Shown: positions 9,418 to 17,769, counted from the first letter of the stretch. The stretch: DNA of 40,520 nt from Clostridium sp. C105KSO13 (GCF_001517425.1 NZ_FBWL01000149.1:1-40520), one strand, 5' to 3'. Notes: generated from the sequence alone by a model not told the origin. Translations and numbers: made by a program.

Positions 9418-11343
9418 TCAAAATTCAAATACCGCAACTCCGTATCCCGGCAGCGGATAAGCAAAAGAGTAAGCCCTGCCGTCACATTCCTTTGTCTCAG
9501 CTTTATATATAACCGGCCTTTCTTCACCTGTACCCCCATATTCTTTCTCATCGCTGTTGAGTATCAGTTTATACTGCTTTTTCCTCGGCACCCCTACTCT
9601 GTAATCAGAGCGCTCCACAGGTGTAAAATTACATACAAACAAGAGATTTTTTTCACTATCCCTTGAATGTCTTACAAAGCTAAAAATGCTCCGGAAGGTG
9701 TCGTCTTTATTGATCCATTCAAACCCCTTTGGTTCGTTATCCAGCTCATACAAAGCCCTGTTCTTCTTATACAAATGAAGCAAATCCTTATAAAATCTCT
9801 GTATCTGCCGGTGAGGCTCCTCTGCCAGTAAAAACCAATCCAGTTCCCGTTCTTCGCTCCATTCGCGAAGCTGCCCAAACTCCTGGCCCATAAAAAGCAG
9901 TTTCTTCCCCGGATGGCCCATCATAAATGCATAGGCAACCTTTAGATTTGCAAACTTGTCAAATCCATTTCCTGGCATTTTATTAATCAAGGAACGTTTC
10001 AAATGTACCACTTCATCATGGGACAACACTAGTATATAATTTTCACTGTATGCATATTCAATAGAAAATGACATCTGGTAATGTACATTTTTGCGAAACA
10101 GAGGGTCCAGCTTCATATATTCCGTAAAATCATGCATCCATCCCATATTCCATTTCAGACTGAAGCCCAGGCCGCCATCTTCCGGTGCACCTGTGACCCT
10201 GGGCCATGCGGTAGATTCCTCTGCAATCATCATAGCTCCGGGGTTTCTGCCCAGGACTACAGAATTCAAATGTTTAAAAAATGCAACTGCCTCCAGATTC
10301 TCATTTCCTCCGAATTTATTCGGAATCCACTGCCCTTCCTTTTTTCCATAGTCGAGGTAAAGCATAGAAGCCACAGCATCCACCCGCAGACCGTCCACGT
10401 GATAGTGCTCAATCCAGAACAACGCATTAGCTATAAGGAAATTTCGCACCTCCGGTTTGCCATAATCAAACACTTTCGTCCCCCAGTCGGGATTCTCTCC
10501 TTTTCTCTGATCTGCATATTCAAATACCGGGGTCCCGTCAAAAAGAGCAAGTCCATGTGCATCTCGGGGAAAATGGGCCGGTACCCAGTCGAGTATAACT
10601 CCAATCTTGTTTTTATGAAGGTAATTAATCATATAGGCAAAGTCTTCCGGCGTTCCATATCTGGATGTAGGTGCATAATATCCTGTCACCTGATACCCCC
10701 AGGAGCCGTCAAAAGGATGTTCTAAGATGCCCATCAGCTCTACATGTGTATAGCCCATATCTTTGACATACTTTGCGATTTCCCCGGCAAATTCCCTGTA
10801 TGTGTAGAAACCTTTATCCTCCCTGTCCGGATGCCTCATCCATGACCCCATATGAACTTCATACACTGAAAGGGGATTATTCTTATTCTCCCACTCTATT
10901 CTGCTTTTCATCCAGACTTCATCAGTCCAGGCTAGATGGGAAACATCCATAATACGTGATGCGGTCCCCGGCCGCAGCTCAGCATAGGTGGCAAATGGAT
11001 CTGCTTTAAATATACGTTTTCCCTGTGTAGTTTCTATGCAAAATTTGTATAATTCGCCCTGCTGCCTCCCTGGGATAAAGCAGGTATATATGCCAATCTC
11101 TCCCTGGCGCTTCATATAATTCTTTTCAAAACACCAGTCGTTGAAATCGCCCACGACAGACACCCGCCTTGCGTTCGGAGCCCAGACTGCAAAATATATC
11201 CCTTCTTTTCCCCTCGCTGTTACTTTGTGAGCACCAAGTTTTTTATAAATCTCATAATGAGTTCCCTGTCCAAACAAATACTCATCCAGTTCCCCAATTT
11301 CATATGCATTTGTCTTTTTCCGTACAGTTTTACTTTTCCCCAT
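9418..11343 (-). CDS. glgB: 1,4-alpha-glucan branching enzyme
   Basis: A 641-residue GH13 branching enzyme that cuts alpha-1,4 chains and rejoins them as alpha-1,6 branches in glycogen. The N-terminal CBM48-type domain (~15-130) has YFAVWAPNARRVSVVGDFNDW. The catalytic barrel shows the nucleophile Asp322 (GLRVDAVASMLYLDYG), the acid/base Glu375 (MIAEESTAWP) and Asp443 (LSHDEVVH). The C-terminal beta domain ends in a hydrophobic YPLPGYGVAVFEF. The start has GAGGTGG 5 bp upstream. No other glycogen genes are adjacent, so it stands alone here rather than in a glgBCDA operon. Confidence 0.97.
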   Translation of the reverse strand: MGKSKTVRKKTNAYEIGELDEYLFGQGTHYEIYKKLGAHKVTARGKEGIYFAVWAPNARRVSVVGDFNDWCFEKNYMKRQGEIGIYTCFIPGRQQGELYKFCIETTQGKRIFKADPFATYAELRPGTASRIMDVSHLAWTDEVWMKSRIEWENKNNPLSVYEVHMGSWMRHPDREDKGFYTYREFAGEIAKYVKDMGYTHVELMGILEHPFDGSWGYQVTGYYAPTSRYGTPEDFAYMINYLHKNKIGVILDWVPAHFPRDAHGLALFDGTPVFEYADQRKGENPDWGTKVFDYGKPEVRNFLIANALFWIEHYHVDGLRVDAVASMLYLDYGKKEGQWIPNKFGGNENLEAVAFFKHLNSVVLGRNPGAMMIAEESTAWPRVTGAPEDGGLGFSLKWNMGWMHDFTEYMKLDPLFRKNVHYQMSFSIEYAYSENYILVLSHDEVVHLKRSLINKMPGNGFDKFANLKVAYAFMMGHPGKKLLFMGQEFGQLREWSEERELDWFLLAEEPHRQIQRFYKDLLHLYKKNRALYELDNEPKGFEWINKDDTFRSIFSFVRHSRDSEKNLLFVCNFTPVERSDYRVGVPRKKQYKLILNSDEKEYGGTGEERPVIYKAETKECDGRAYSFAYPLPGYGVAVFEF

Positions 11344-11379
11344 AAACCCACCTCACAGCTCGTATTTTATACTTATCAT

Positions 11380-11408
11380 TATACTTGAAACGACCGAAAA
11401 AATAAAGG
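11380..11408 (-). promoter_or_regulatory. Predicted promoter of glgB
   Basis: On the - strand a perfect TATAAT (11380-11385) lies 17 bp after a weak TTTATT -35 box (11403-11408). It lies ~35 bp upstream of the glgB start. The -35 box matches consensus at only three of six positions. Confidence 0.45.
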
Positions 11409-11427
11409 CAAACCCAATTCTATATAC

Positions 11428-11462
11428 ATAAAAACAGACAGACCCATAAAGAGCCTGCCTGC
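11428..11462 (-). terminator. Intrinsic terminator of the 966-residue protein gene
   Basis: On the - strand CAGGCAGGC pairs with GTCTGTCTG (with G-T pairs) around a small loop and is followed by TTTTTATG. It lies 23 bp after the stop of the gene at 11485. Confidence 0.75.
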
Positions 11463-11484
11463 TGATTTTATGCTTTTATTTACC

Positions 11485-14385
11485 TTAAGCATTGAAATCT
11501 TTTTCTGTCAATATAATTCTGTCGGAATCATCTGTATTTTTCCCAAATACCCGCTTTACCAGTTTCTTGGCGGATGCCTTCTGTGAGTGGTCCATAGCAC
11601 TGTCCATGACATCCTTTACCTCAGCAATCGATACCGCATGGTCTTCCCTCTGCAGAGCATCAATTCTGCTGTAAAGTGCCAGGATTCCCATCTCATCGAT
11701 CCGATAGCCATTTTCCTGGGCATAGGTCTGGCCGAATGTTACAAGTTCATCATTAATAAAAACAGGTACCTCCAGGCGGGCTGTAAACTTTCTGCGGAAC
11801 TGCCTGTTAGATGAGAGCAGTCTGTCCAGAGGTTTTCTCTGTTCCTCAAGTACAATCAGCATCTCTCCGGTATCTTGTTCCATAGCCTTGTTCATCCTTG
11901 CCACTGTTTTCTCATTCAGCTTACCGGCCTTTTCAATAATCAATGCCCCGCCGTGAAGCTTTGCAAATATATCGCTGATCCTTTTCTTGTTCAGTGAATC
12001 ACCTGTTATAATTGCCACTTTGCCCTGGTGGATATCTCTTTGTTTCTGAATCGCCTTCACAACATCTACAGCCAGAACAGTTTTTCCATTTCCTTTATTT
12101 CCTATAATCAGTAAATTACCTGTATTGGAAGTTCCCTGTCGATTTGTACAATTGCGGTCCTGTTCAAGAACATCCACAAGCTGTTCGCTCATTCCTCTCA
12201 CAGGCACAAAATATGAAAACAGCTTCTTCTGTTCTTCTGTAAGCCCTGCCCTCGTTCCGACACCACTCTGGGTTTCCAGTTCATAGCGTCCATGTACAAT
12301 GAATCCAGTATCAGACATTGAAAGGGCATTGGAAATATCGTCCAGGGGAAGTGGTGCTGTCTTTCCTGTAGCAATCAGCTTCGCCGTCTCCTTACGGCTC
12401 AGCGGAGTTGTCGCAGACATAATATCTATACCATCATCGTCATCATCAGGAATTTCCCTGTCATCCGGTTCGTTGATATGCTCTGGCTTCGGGCGGAATT
12501 CTTCTTCAAAGCTGGCCTCAATATCTTTCAGATCATCTTCGGCGATTATCCGGTCACCATACTCATCATATTTCTCTTCAGGTTCCTCATAATCCCCCTC
12601 GTCAAAATCTTCTTCCAGTTCCTCATAGTCATCTTCGGAATAGTCTTCTTCAGGCTCCTCATAGTCCTCCTCATAAGAACCTTCTTCCAGTTCCTCATAG
12701 TCATCTTCGAAATAGTCTTCTTCAGGCTCCTCATAATCCTCCTCGTAAGAACCTTCTTCCAATTCCCCATAGTCATCCTCGGAAGACTCTTCTTCCGATT
12801 CGTCAGACCTTTCATCATAAAGTTCTTCTTCAGGATCATCTTCAATCAACTCATCATCAGTTTCTTCAACTTCCTCCGGCAGGTCATCAACAAAATCTTT
12901 TAGTTCATCTTCCATATCTTCTTTAGCGGATGTCCTTGTCTGCACCGGCTCTGTCTCTTCAGGGAACACTCCCTCAATTTCATCGATCATACGCTGTATA
13001 TCTGTAGGCAGTATTGTCTCCGACTCAGCCTCTTCTTTTTGCTTATCTTCCATCTTAACCTCTTCTATCGGTTCTTCTTCTCTGTCCCAGCCCGACAGAA
13101 TATCTTCAATACTAATCTGTCCATCAACCTGCTCGTCGTCTTCCGGCACACCAGACTCTGCTCCTGCATTCTCTGGTTCTACATCTTTTGGCTCTATATT
13201 TTTCGGTTCCTTATCTTCAGAATCTATATCCTCAGGTTCTGGATTCTTAGCATTTACAGCTTCAGATTCTTCAACTTTCTCATCCTCCTCAAACGGTTCT
13301 GCCTTTAGTTCCTCCAGATCTGTGTCAAACGACTTTTCTTTATCACTTTTCCCTGTAAGTTCATTTACAAGCTCGAGATCTATTACTGACTCAATCTCTT
13401 CAATTTCATCCTCCAGACCAGAAACATTTTCATCATTCTCTGATGTGTCGTCATTATCTGATTCATTTTTGTCTTCAGCCATGTTTTTATCCTTAGGCTT
13501 CAAAAGTCTCTGCAAAGCATCCTCCAGTTTCATTGTACTGCCGATGCCCTTTTTAGTCAGCTTCTGTATACTCTTGTCTTCATTGGCCGGTTCTGATTCG
13601 TCAATAGACTTCTCAGTCTCTTCCTCCGGAACCTGTTCCTCGGGAGCAGCTTCTTCAGCAACTTCCCTAATTGCCTTTTCTTCTCCAGTCTTTATATTAT
13701 TCTTGGCCGCATCTATCATGCTTGCCTGATATTGTGTTAAGTCAGGAATTTGCTCTGTCTCCGCTTCAACTTTTTCATAGCGATGGTCATACCGCTCCTG
13801 CTGTGACGGAGTCAACGGCTTATACTGCATCTTTAATTCCATTGCTTTATAAACATACTTTCCCTCACTGAACCAGAGAATCAAATCATCACATTCCTCC
13901 AGACACTCTGCAGTCATTCCCGCTTCCTGGTACAACTTTGCAAGTTGAAATGCCCACTCTTCAATATATTCTGCTTTCTTAAATTCCTCAAGTGCCTCTA
14001 TCTGCTGCTCAATTGGCGCTCTGCGCGCTCTAAGTATCTTATACTTTAAAACATGCTGGTTTGGATCTTTTGGAGCTATCTGCATAAAATCATCGTAATA
14101 ATCTATGGCCTCATCCACATTGCCTGTCTTAAGCGCCAGCGCACACAAACGGTAAAGTACTTTCCTGCTGCCCTCTGCACGGTGATAAGCAATATTCAAT
14201 ACCTCATAACTTTTTTGATAATACCCGCTCTTTTCATATATATCGCTGACATTCATCAACATTGTTACATTTCTGACTCTTTTCCAGTCTATGACATCTG
14301 CAATCTCTGCCGCTTTACTATATGCACCGCTTTCCATAAGTTCAAGCATCTGTTCTGTCTTTAACTTATATTCGTACTTATCCAC
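11485..14385 (-). CDS. TPR-like / acidic repeat / degenerate CbxX-type AAA+ protein, function unknown
   Basis: A 966-residue soluble protein with three parts. Residues ~1-200 are helical repeats resembling TPRs, for example YYQKSYEVLNIAYHRAE and GNVDEAIDYYDDFMQIAPKDPN. Residues ~200-650 are very acidic low complexity, with 24-residue tandem repeats at ~532-592. Residues ~690-960 resemble an AAA+ domain of the CbxX/SpoVK type: Walker A GNKGNGKT at 762-769 (Lys768), and LLSSNRQFRRKFTARLEVP, which looks like the family's SNPGLRSRF sensor region. The Walker B stretch reads GGALIIEKAG where active relatives have FIDEA, so Glu818-Lys819 replace the Asp-Glu pair and hydrolysis is doubtful. The GTG at 14385 is preferred because GAGG lies 8 bp upstream; the GTG at 14394 touches that site. 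I cannot assign a function. Confidence 0.8.
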   Translation of the reverse strand: MDKYEYKLKTEQMLELMESGAYSKAAEIADVIDWKRVRNVTMLMNVSDIYEKSGYYQKSYEVLNIAYHRAEGSRKVLYRLCALALKTGNVDEAIDYYDDFMQIAPKDPNQHVLKYKILRARRAPIEQQIEALEEFKKAEYIEEWAFQLAKLYQEAGMTAECLEECDDLILWFSEGKYVYKAMELKMQYKPLTPSQQERYDHRYEKVEAETEQIPDLTQYQASMIDAAKNNIKTGEEKAIREVAEEAAPEEQVPEEETEKSIDESEPANEDKSIQKLTKKGIGSTMKLEDALQRLLKPKDKNMAEDKNESDNDDTSENDENVSGLEDEIEEIESVIDLELVNELTGKSDKEKSFDTDLEELKAEPFEEDEKVEESEAVNAKNPEPEDIDSEDKEPKNIEPKDVEPENAGAESGVPEDDEQVDGQISIEDILSGWDREEEPIEEVKMEDKQKEEAESETILPTDIQRMIDEIEGVFPEETEPVQTRTSAKEDMEDELKDFVDDLPEEVEETDDELIEDDPEEELYDERSDESEEESSEDDYGELEEGSYEEDYEEPEEDYFEDDYEELEEGSYEEDYEEPEEDYSEDDYEELEEDFDEGDYEEPEEKYDEYGDRIIAEDDLKDIEASFEEEFRPKPEHINEPDDREIPDDDDDGIDIMSATTPLSRKETAKLIATGKTAPLPLDDISNALSMSDTGFIVHGRYELETQSGVGTRAGLTEEQKKLFSYFVPVRGMSEQLVDVLEQDRNCTNRQGTSNTGNLLIIGNKGNGKTVLAVDVVKAIQKQRDIHQGKVAIITGDSLNKKRISDIFAKLHGGALIIEKAGKLNEKTVARMNKAMEQDTGEMLIVLEEQRKPLDRLLSSNRQFRRKFTARLEVPVFINDELVTFGQTYAQENGYRIDEMGILALYSRIDALQREDHAVSIAEVKDVMDSAMDHSQKASAKKLVKRVFGKNTDDSDRIILTEKDFNA
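12610..12790 (-). repeat. 72-bp tandem repeat coding for acidic 24-residue units
   Basis: Two complete 72 bp units (12610-12681 and 12682-12753) and about half of a third lie in frame in the acidic gene. The full units differ at only a few positions, which points to recent slippage or recombination. Each unit encodes an EDDYEELEEGSYEEDYEEPE-type 24-mer. Confidence 0.9.
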
Positions 14386-14499
14386 AGCACTCACCTCGTT
14401 AATATTATTTATACTCCTAATGGTTTTCAGGATAGTTAACTATATTCTTTATCCGGCATACGCCCGTTTATACGCACCTGTGCAGATAATTCTGAACCT

Positions 14500-14528
14500 A
14501 GTTTACCATAAGCACCCCATAATGTCAA
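14500..14528 (-). promoter_or_regulatory. Predicted promoter of the TPR/acidic/AAA+ gene
   Basis: On the - strand TTGACA (14523-14528), a 17 bp spacer and TAAACT (14500-14505). The -35 box begins within the T-run of the preceding terminator. The start would be ~110 bp before the GTG. Confidence 0.6.
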
Positions 14529-14566
14529 AAAAATGCATCCTCAATTAGCATTGAAGATGCATTTTA
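14526..14566 (-). terminator. Intrinsic terminator ending the 14.5-15.2 kb transcript
   Basis: On the - strand AAATGCATC plus TCAAT pairs with ATTGA plus GATGCATTT around a 3-4 nt loop, followed by seven T. There is one bulge in each arm. It lies downstream of a stretch without a long ORF, showing that this stretch is a defined transcription unit. Confidence 0.8.
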
Positions 14567-14897
14567 ATTTTTATTTAGTTTTCTCATAATATATATTTTA
14601 TAAATCAGAGAAATCGTCTGATTTGTGTTCCTGTAAGACCTTTACCACTTTGTCTATTGAAACTTCAATCTGTTTATTAATACTGGCTTATTTAACCTCC
14701 TGTTTCAATATCCAAATTAGTTTATAACTAAAATCCGGTTACTTTCGTTCCCGGTGCCGATTCATAAGTTCTAAGTGTAATTCTAAGTTATTCATCCTAT
14801 AACCTTTTGTCTTCTGCAGTATTGTGCTGCAATATTCCAAAAGACTATTACGCTATTTATCCTATAACTCTAACACTTCTTTGAAACGACATCCTCT

Positions 14898-14984
14898 TCA
14901 TGTTTCTTTACACATTTGAGAACTTTTGTTATACGTGGTATCTATATTCAATACATTGGCAAATGTTAAATCATTGTTGTTCAT
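14898..14984 (-). CDS. Possible 28-residue peptide ORF
   Basis: ATG at 14984 to TGA gives 28 residues, beginning MNNNDLTFANVLNID and with a single Cys four residues from the end. A possible GGAGAG ribosome site lies 13 bp upstream, which is too far to be convincing. It is listed because it lies in the same predicted transcript as the better-supported peptide at 15046-15132 and has the same length. It may be chance. Confidence 0.25.
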   Translation of the reverse strand: MNNNDLTFANVLNIDTTYNKSSQMCKET

Positions 14985-15045
14985 CCAGTTTCTTGAACTC
15001 TCCGATTAGAATTATTATTATTCTATGTACTGGACTCCTTTATCT

Positions 15046-15132
15046 TTAGTTGGTAAAGGTCTCTTCTTCACAGGAACCTTCATCTGCCGTACCACTAACA
15101 TATTGAATTGTAAATGATGCTACACTGTCCAT
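15046..15132 (-). CDS. Short peptide ORF with strong ribosome site, function unknown
   Basis: A 28-residue ORF starting at ATG 15132, with TAAGGAGG 12 bp upstream, ~100 nt into the predicted transcript. The peptide begins MDSVASFTIQYVSG and ends in an acidic SCEEETFTN tail with one Cys. It is not a signal peptide or a hydrophobic toxin. Such short acidic peptides can be RiPP precursors, signalling peptides or leader peptides, but no modification enzyme or transporter lies nearby, so no function is assigned. Confidence 0.45.
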   Translation of the reverse strand: MDSVASFTIQYVSGTADEGSCEEETFTN

Positions 15133-15242
15133 TGGACCTCTGCCTCCTTATGCTAATATTTAATCAATGAACATCTCTTATTTGATGTTCTATTTGATAA
15201 TATCCTTTAAGAGACTTTTAATATCTCTTTTGGATTGATTAC

Positions 15243-15271
15243 ATAGTAACATGGCTCGTTCTATTTGTCAA
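15243..15271 (-). promoter_or_regulatory. Strong predicted sigma-A promoter of the short-ORF unit
   Basis: On the - strand a perfect TTGACA (15266-15271), an exact 17 bp spacer and TACTAT (15243-15248). The predicted leader contains a perfect hairpin, GAACATC with GATGTTC around 8 nt (15169-15190). This is one of the best promoter matches in the window, yet it precedes no long gene. Confidence 0.7.
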
Positions 15272-15373
15272 TGCATTTTATATCATTTTCATAAATAAAT
15301 TTATTATTGTATATTTTTTGGTGAATTGTCTGTATTATTACGGCTCTTGGTCAAGTTTTCTCCATTCTATTGT

Positions 15374-15428
15374 TAGAATTCGAAAACAATTCTGAAAAAG
15401 GGCGGTAAAAGGGTCTGACCCCTTTACC
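15374..15428 (-). repeat. Dispersed hairpin/palindrome repeat, copy B
   Basis: In gene direction the copy reads CGGTAAAGGGGTCAGACCC, TTTTACCG, then CCCTTTTTCAGAA with a diverged second palindrome. The hairpin arms extend to CGGTAAA/TTTACCG. The stop codon of metG (TAA, 15424-15426) lies in the first arm. With the T-run after it, the copy can act as the metG terminator. Confidence 0.8.
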
Positions 15429-17328
15429 GTATTTCTGCTCCTGCAGGCATGTCTTTTTCTGGAGTTACTATTGACAGATTTCCGTCCTTGTCTTCTGCGC
15501 AGAGAATCATTCCTTCTGATAATACGCCTGCCAGTTTTGCAGGCTTTAAGTTTACAAGTACCATCACTTTTTTGCCGATCAGCTCCTCCGGCTTGTAATA
15601 TGCTTTAATGCCGGATACGATTTGTTTTATCTGGCTTCCGATTTTTACCTGTGAGCATAGTAATTTTCTGGATTTTGGCACTTTCTCACAAGCTATAATT
15701 TCACCTACCTGAAATTGCATTGTTTCAAACTGATCAAATGTAATTTCTGGTTTTTCCTCTATATTAATCACATCTTCTTCCTCTTTAGCTTCTTCATTTA
15801 CAGACGGATGAAGTTCTTCTACTTTCTTCATAACCTCGTCGAGATCCAGTCTCTGGAACAATATTTCCGGCTTCTCTGTGACATGTCCGCCATTTAACTG
15901 GGACAGGATTTTTTCGCCGGTGGAGGGCATAAAGGATTTAAGAAGCCCTGCACCTGTAGATATACTGTCTATCAAATTCCAGAGCACGGTTTCCAGTCTG
16001 TCTCTTTTTGCCTCATCCTTTGCAAGTACCCAGGGCATAGTTTCATCGATATATTTATTACAGCGTTTGAAAAGATTAAAGATTTCTGTGATTGCATCAG
16101 CAACACGCAGGTTATTCATTTTTGCTTCTACTGCCTTTGGCATTTCATCGGTAACTACTTTCAGGTCCGCGTCTACTTTTTCTGCTGCACCCTTGTCTGT
16201 CACCACACCGCCAAAATATTTGTTCGTCATGGATATGGTACGATTTACCAGGTTCCCCAGCGTATTAGCCAGTTCTGAATTCATGCGTTCTACCATTAAT
16301 TCCCAGGTTATGACTCCATCACTTTCGAAAGGCATTTCATGAAGCACGAAATAGCGCACTGCATCCACGCCGAAGAAATCCACCAGTTCGTCTGCGTACA
16401 GGACATTTCCTTTTGATTTGCTCATCTTGCCGTCTCCCTGGAGAAGCCACGGGTGGCCGAAAATCTGTTTTGGCAGAGGCAGATCCAGCGCCATCAAGAA
16501 AATAGGCCAGTAAATTGTATGGAAGCGGATGATGTCCTTTCCGATCAGGTGCAAATCTGCCGGCCAATATTTTTTAAACTGCTTTGCTGAGTCTCCGTCG
16601 CAGTCATAACCAATACCTGTAATATAGTTTGTCAGGGCATCCAGCCATACATAGACAACATGTTTTGGATCGAAATCTACTTGTATACCCCAGTTAAAAG
16701 ATGTCCTAGATACGCACAGATCCTGCAGGCCGGGAAGCAGGAAGTTATTCATCATCTCATTTTTGCGGGATACAGGCTGAATAAATTCAGGATGCTTGTT
16801 GATATGCTCAATCAGGCTATCCGCATATTTACTCATTTTGAAAAAATAGGCCTCTTCTTTTGCCGGCTGGACCTCACGTCCGCAGTCGGGACATTTCCCG
16901 TGTACGAGCTGTGACTCTGTAAAGAAAGACTCACAGGGAGTACAGTACATTCCTTCATAATAGCCTTTGTAGATATCTCCCTGATCGTACAGCTTTTTAA
17001 ATATTTTCTGAACCTGCTTTTCATGGTCCCCATCTGTGGTACGGATAAACTTATCGTAGGAGGTATCCATTAGATCCCATATTCCCTTAATCTGACCGGC
17101 CACGTTGTCCACAAATTCTTTAGGGGTAATGCCTGCTTCTTCCGCCTTGAGCTCAATCTTCTGACCGTGCTCGTCTGTTCCTGTTTGAAAGAACACATCA
17201 AAACCCTGACTTCTTTTGTATCTTGCAATCGCATCTGCAAGAATAATTTCATACGTGTTCCCGATATGTGGTTTGCCCGATGTATAGGCAATCGCTGTAG
17301 AAATGTAATATTTTGGTTTTTCTGACAT
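15424..17328 (-). CDS. metG: Methionyl-tRNA synthetase
   Basis: A 634-residue class I tRNA synthetase that charges tRNA-Met and initiator tRNA. The HIGH motif appears as HIGN in KPHIGNTYE, a zinc-type knuckle has CTPCESFF and CPDCGREV, and the KMSKS motif is in GKMSKSKGNVLYADELVDFF. A C-terminal EMAP/Trbp111 tRNA-binding domain (~530-634) carries FQVGEIIACEKVPKSRKLL. The start ATG at 17328 has AAAGGAGAG 7 bp upstream; the longer frame from 17385 has no ribosome site. A T-box leader and its own promoter lie upstream. The stop lies in repeat copy B. Confidence 0.97.
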   Translation of the reverse strand: MSEKPKYYISTAIAYTSGKPHIGNTYEIILADAIARYKRSQGFDVFFQTGTDEHGQKIELKAEEAGITPKEFVDNVAGQIKGIWDLMDTSYDKFIRTTDGDHEKQVQKIFKKLYDQGDIYKGYYEGMYCTPCESFFTESQLVHGKCPDCGREVQPAKEEAYFFKMSKYADSLIEHINKHPEFIQPVSRKNEMMNNFLLPGLQDLCVSRTSFNWGIQVDFDPKHVVYVWLDALTNYITGIGYDCDGDSAKQFKKYWPADLHLIGKDIIRFHTIYWPIFLMALDLPLPKQIFGHPWLLQGDGKMSKSKGNVLYADELVDFFGVDAVRYFVLHEMPFESDGVITWELMVERMNSELANTLGNLVNRTISMTNKYFGGVVTDKGAAEKVDADLKVVTDEMPKAVEAKMNNLRVADAITEIFNLFKRCNKYIDETMPWVLAKDEAKRDRLETVLWNLIDSISTGAGLLKSFMPSTGEKILSQLNGGHVTEKPEILFQRLDLDEVMKKVEELHPSVNEEAKEEEDVINIEEKPEITFDQFETMQFQVGEIIACEKVPKSRKLLCSQVKIGSQIKQIVSGIKAYYKPEELIGKKVMVLVNLKPAKLAGVLSEGMILCAEDKDGNLSIVTPEKDMPAGAEIR

Positions 17329-17412
17329 AGTAATCTCTCCTTTAGTATTATTGCGTAGTGCGCATCCCCCGGAAGGTTCTTGCATACCAGGAAACGAAGA
17401 TTCCTAATATGT

Positions 17413-17734
17413 AAAAAACCGCCTTCTTACTATAATTAATATAGATAAGAAGACGGATCATTCCGTGTTACCACTTCTAGTTCATTCTGCCCTCACAGAC
17501 AGAACCTTGTTAAGTGCATGCAGGCACCCCTCCGCTGTAAAGGGCGGATCCCCTCGCAGCCTTGCCGGAAAAAATATGATGCTCCCTGTTCGGTGCGCCG
17601 CTCAAAAGCCATGTTCACCTGCTTTTCATCCATCCCTCTCAGCTAAGGTTCTGCTATAGAACCGATGGGATTTCTCTGTAAGATATCCGGTAGGCTACTC
17701 TCTTTTTCATTGCGTTTGATTTTATTTGTCCTGT
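17413..17734 (-). promoter_or_regulatory. T-box leader of metG (tRNA-Met sensing)
   Basis: The - strand leader has the T-box sequence GTGGTAACACGG (17463-17474). Next comes an intrinsic terminator whose arms CCGTCTTCTTA and TAAGAAGGCGG end in TTTTTT (17413-17456). The 5' part starts AATGAAAAAGAGAGTAG, typical of Stem I. On the 3' side of Stem I the context GTGAAC-ATG-GCTTTTGAGC gives an AUG specifier at 17610-17612, matching the metG product. Uncharged tRNA-Met should stabilise the antiterminator and allow metG transcription. Stem I details were read by eye and not folded. Confidence 0.9.
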
Positions 17735-17740
17735 TAAAAA

Positions 17741-17769
17741 ACAGTATCACAGCATTTTGAAAATGTCAA
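17741..17769 (-). promoter_or_regulatory. Predicted promoter of the metG T-box transcript
   Basis: On the - strand TTGACA (17764-17769), a 17 bp spacer and TACTGT (17741-17746). The -35 box covers the stop codon of lctD, so the metG unit starts at the very end of the upstream gene. Confidence 0.65.

Larger units (their letters stand above)
14567..15236 (-). other. Transcription unit without a long ORF (small peptide or RNA locus)
   Basis: This stretch lies between a strong promoter (15243-15271) and an intrinsic terminator (14526-14566), a predicted transcript of ~0.7 kb. It is AT-rich and has no ORF above 40 codons. It contains one short ORF with a strong ribosome site (15046-15132), another with a weak site (14898-14984), and a 27-codon open frame at 14598-14681 with GGAGG upstream but no usual start codon. 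A frame ending at 14743 encodes MNNLELHLELMNRHRERK after ~19 more open codons. It could be a small-peptide operon, a regulatory RNA or a decayed gene. It does not resemble tmRNA, RNase P RNA or SRP RNA by eye. Confidence 0.5.

Noticed and set aside
10081-10725. 214-codon open frame on the + strand inside glgB
   Set aside because: Antisense to conserved catalytic motifs of glgB and without protein family features.
12610-12790. CRISPR array
   Set aside because: The repeats are contiguous, in frame and without spacers; no cas genes are present in the window.
12478-12903. Hydrophobic Phe/Ile-rich + strand frame opposite the acidic repeats
   Set aside because: It is the mirror of Glu/Asp-rich repeat codons; hydrophobicity is an artefact of reading GAA/GAC repeats antisense.
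14567-15236. tmRNA, RNase P RNA or 6S RNA as the explanation of the ORF-poor transcript
   Set aside because: None of the conserved core strings of these RNAs could be found by eye and the length and base composition do not fit.
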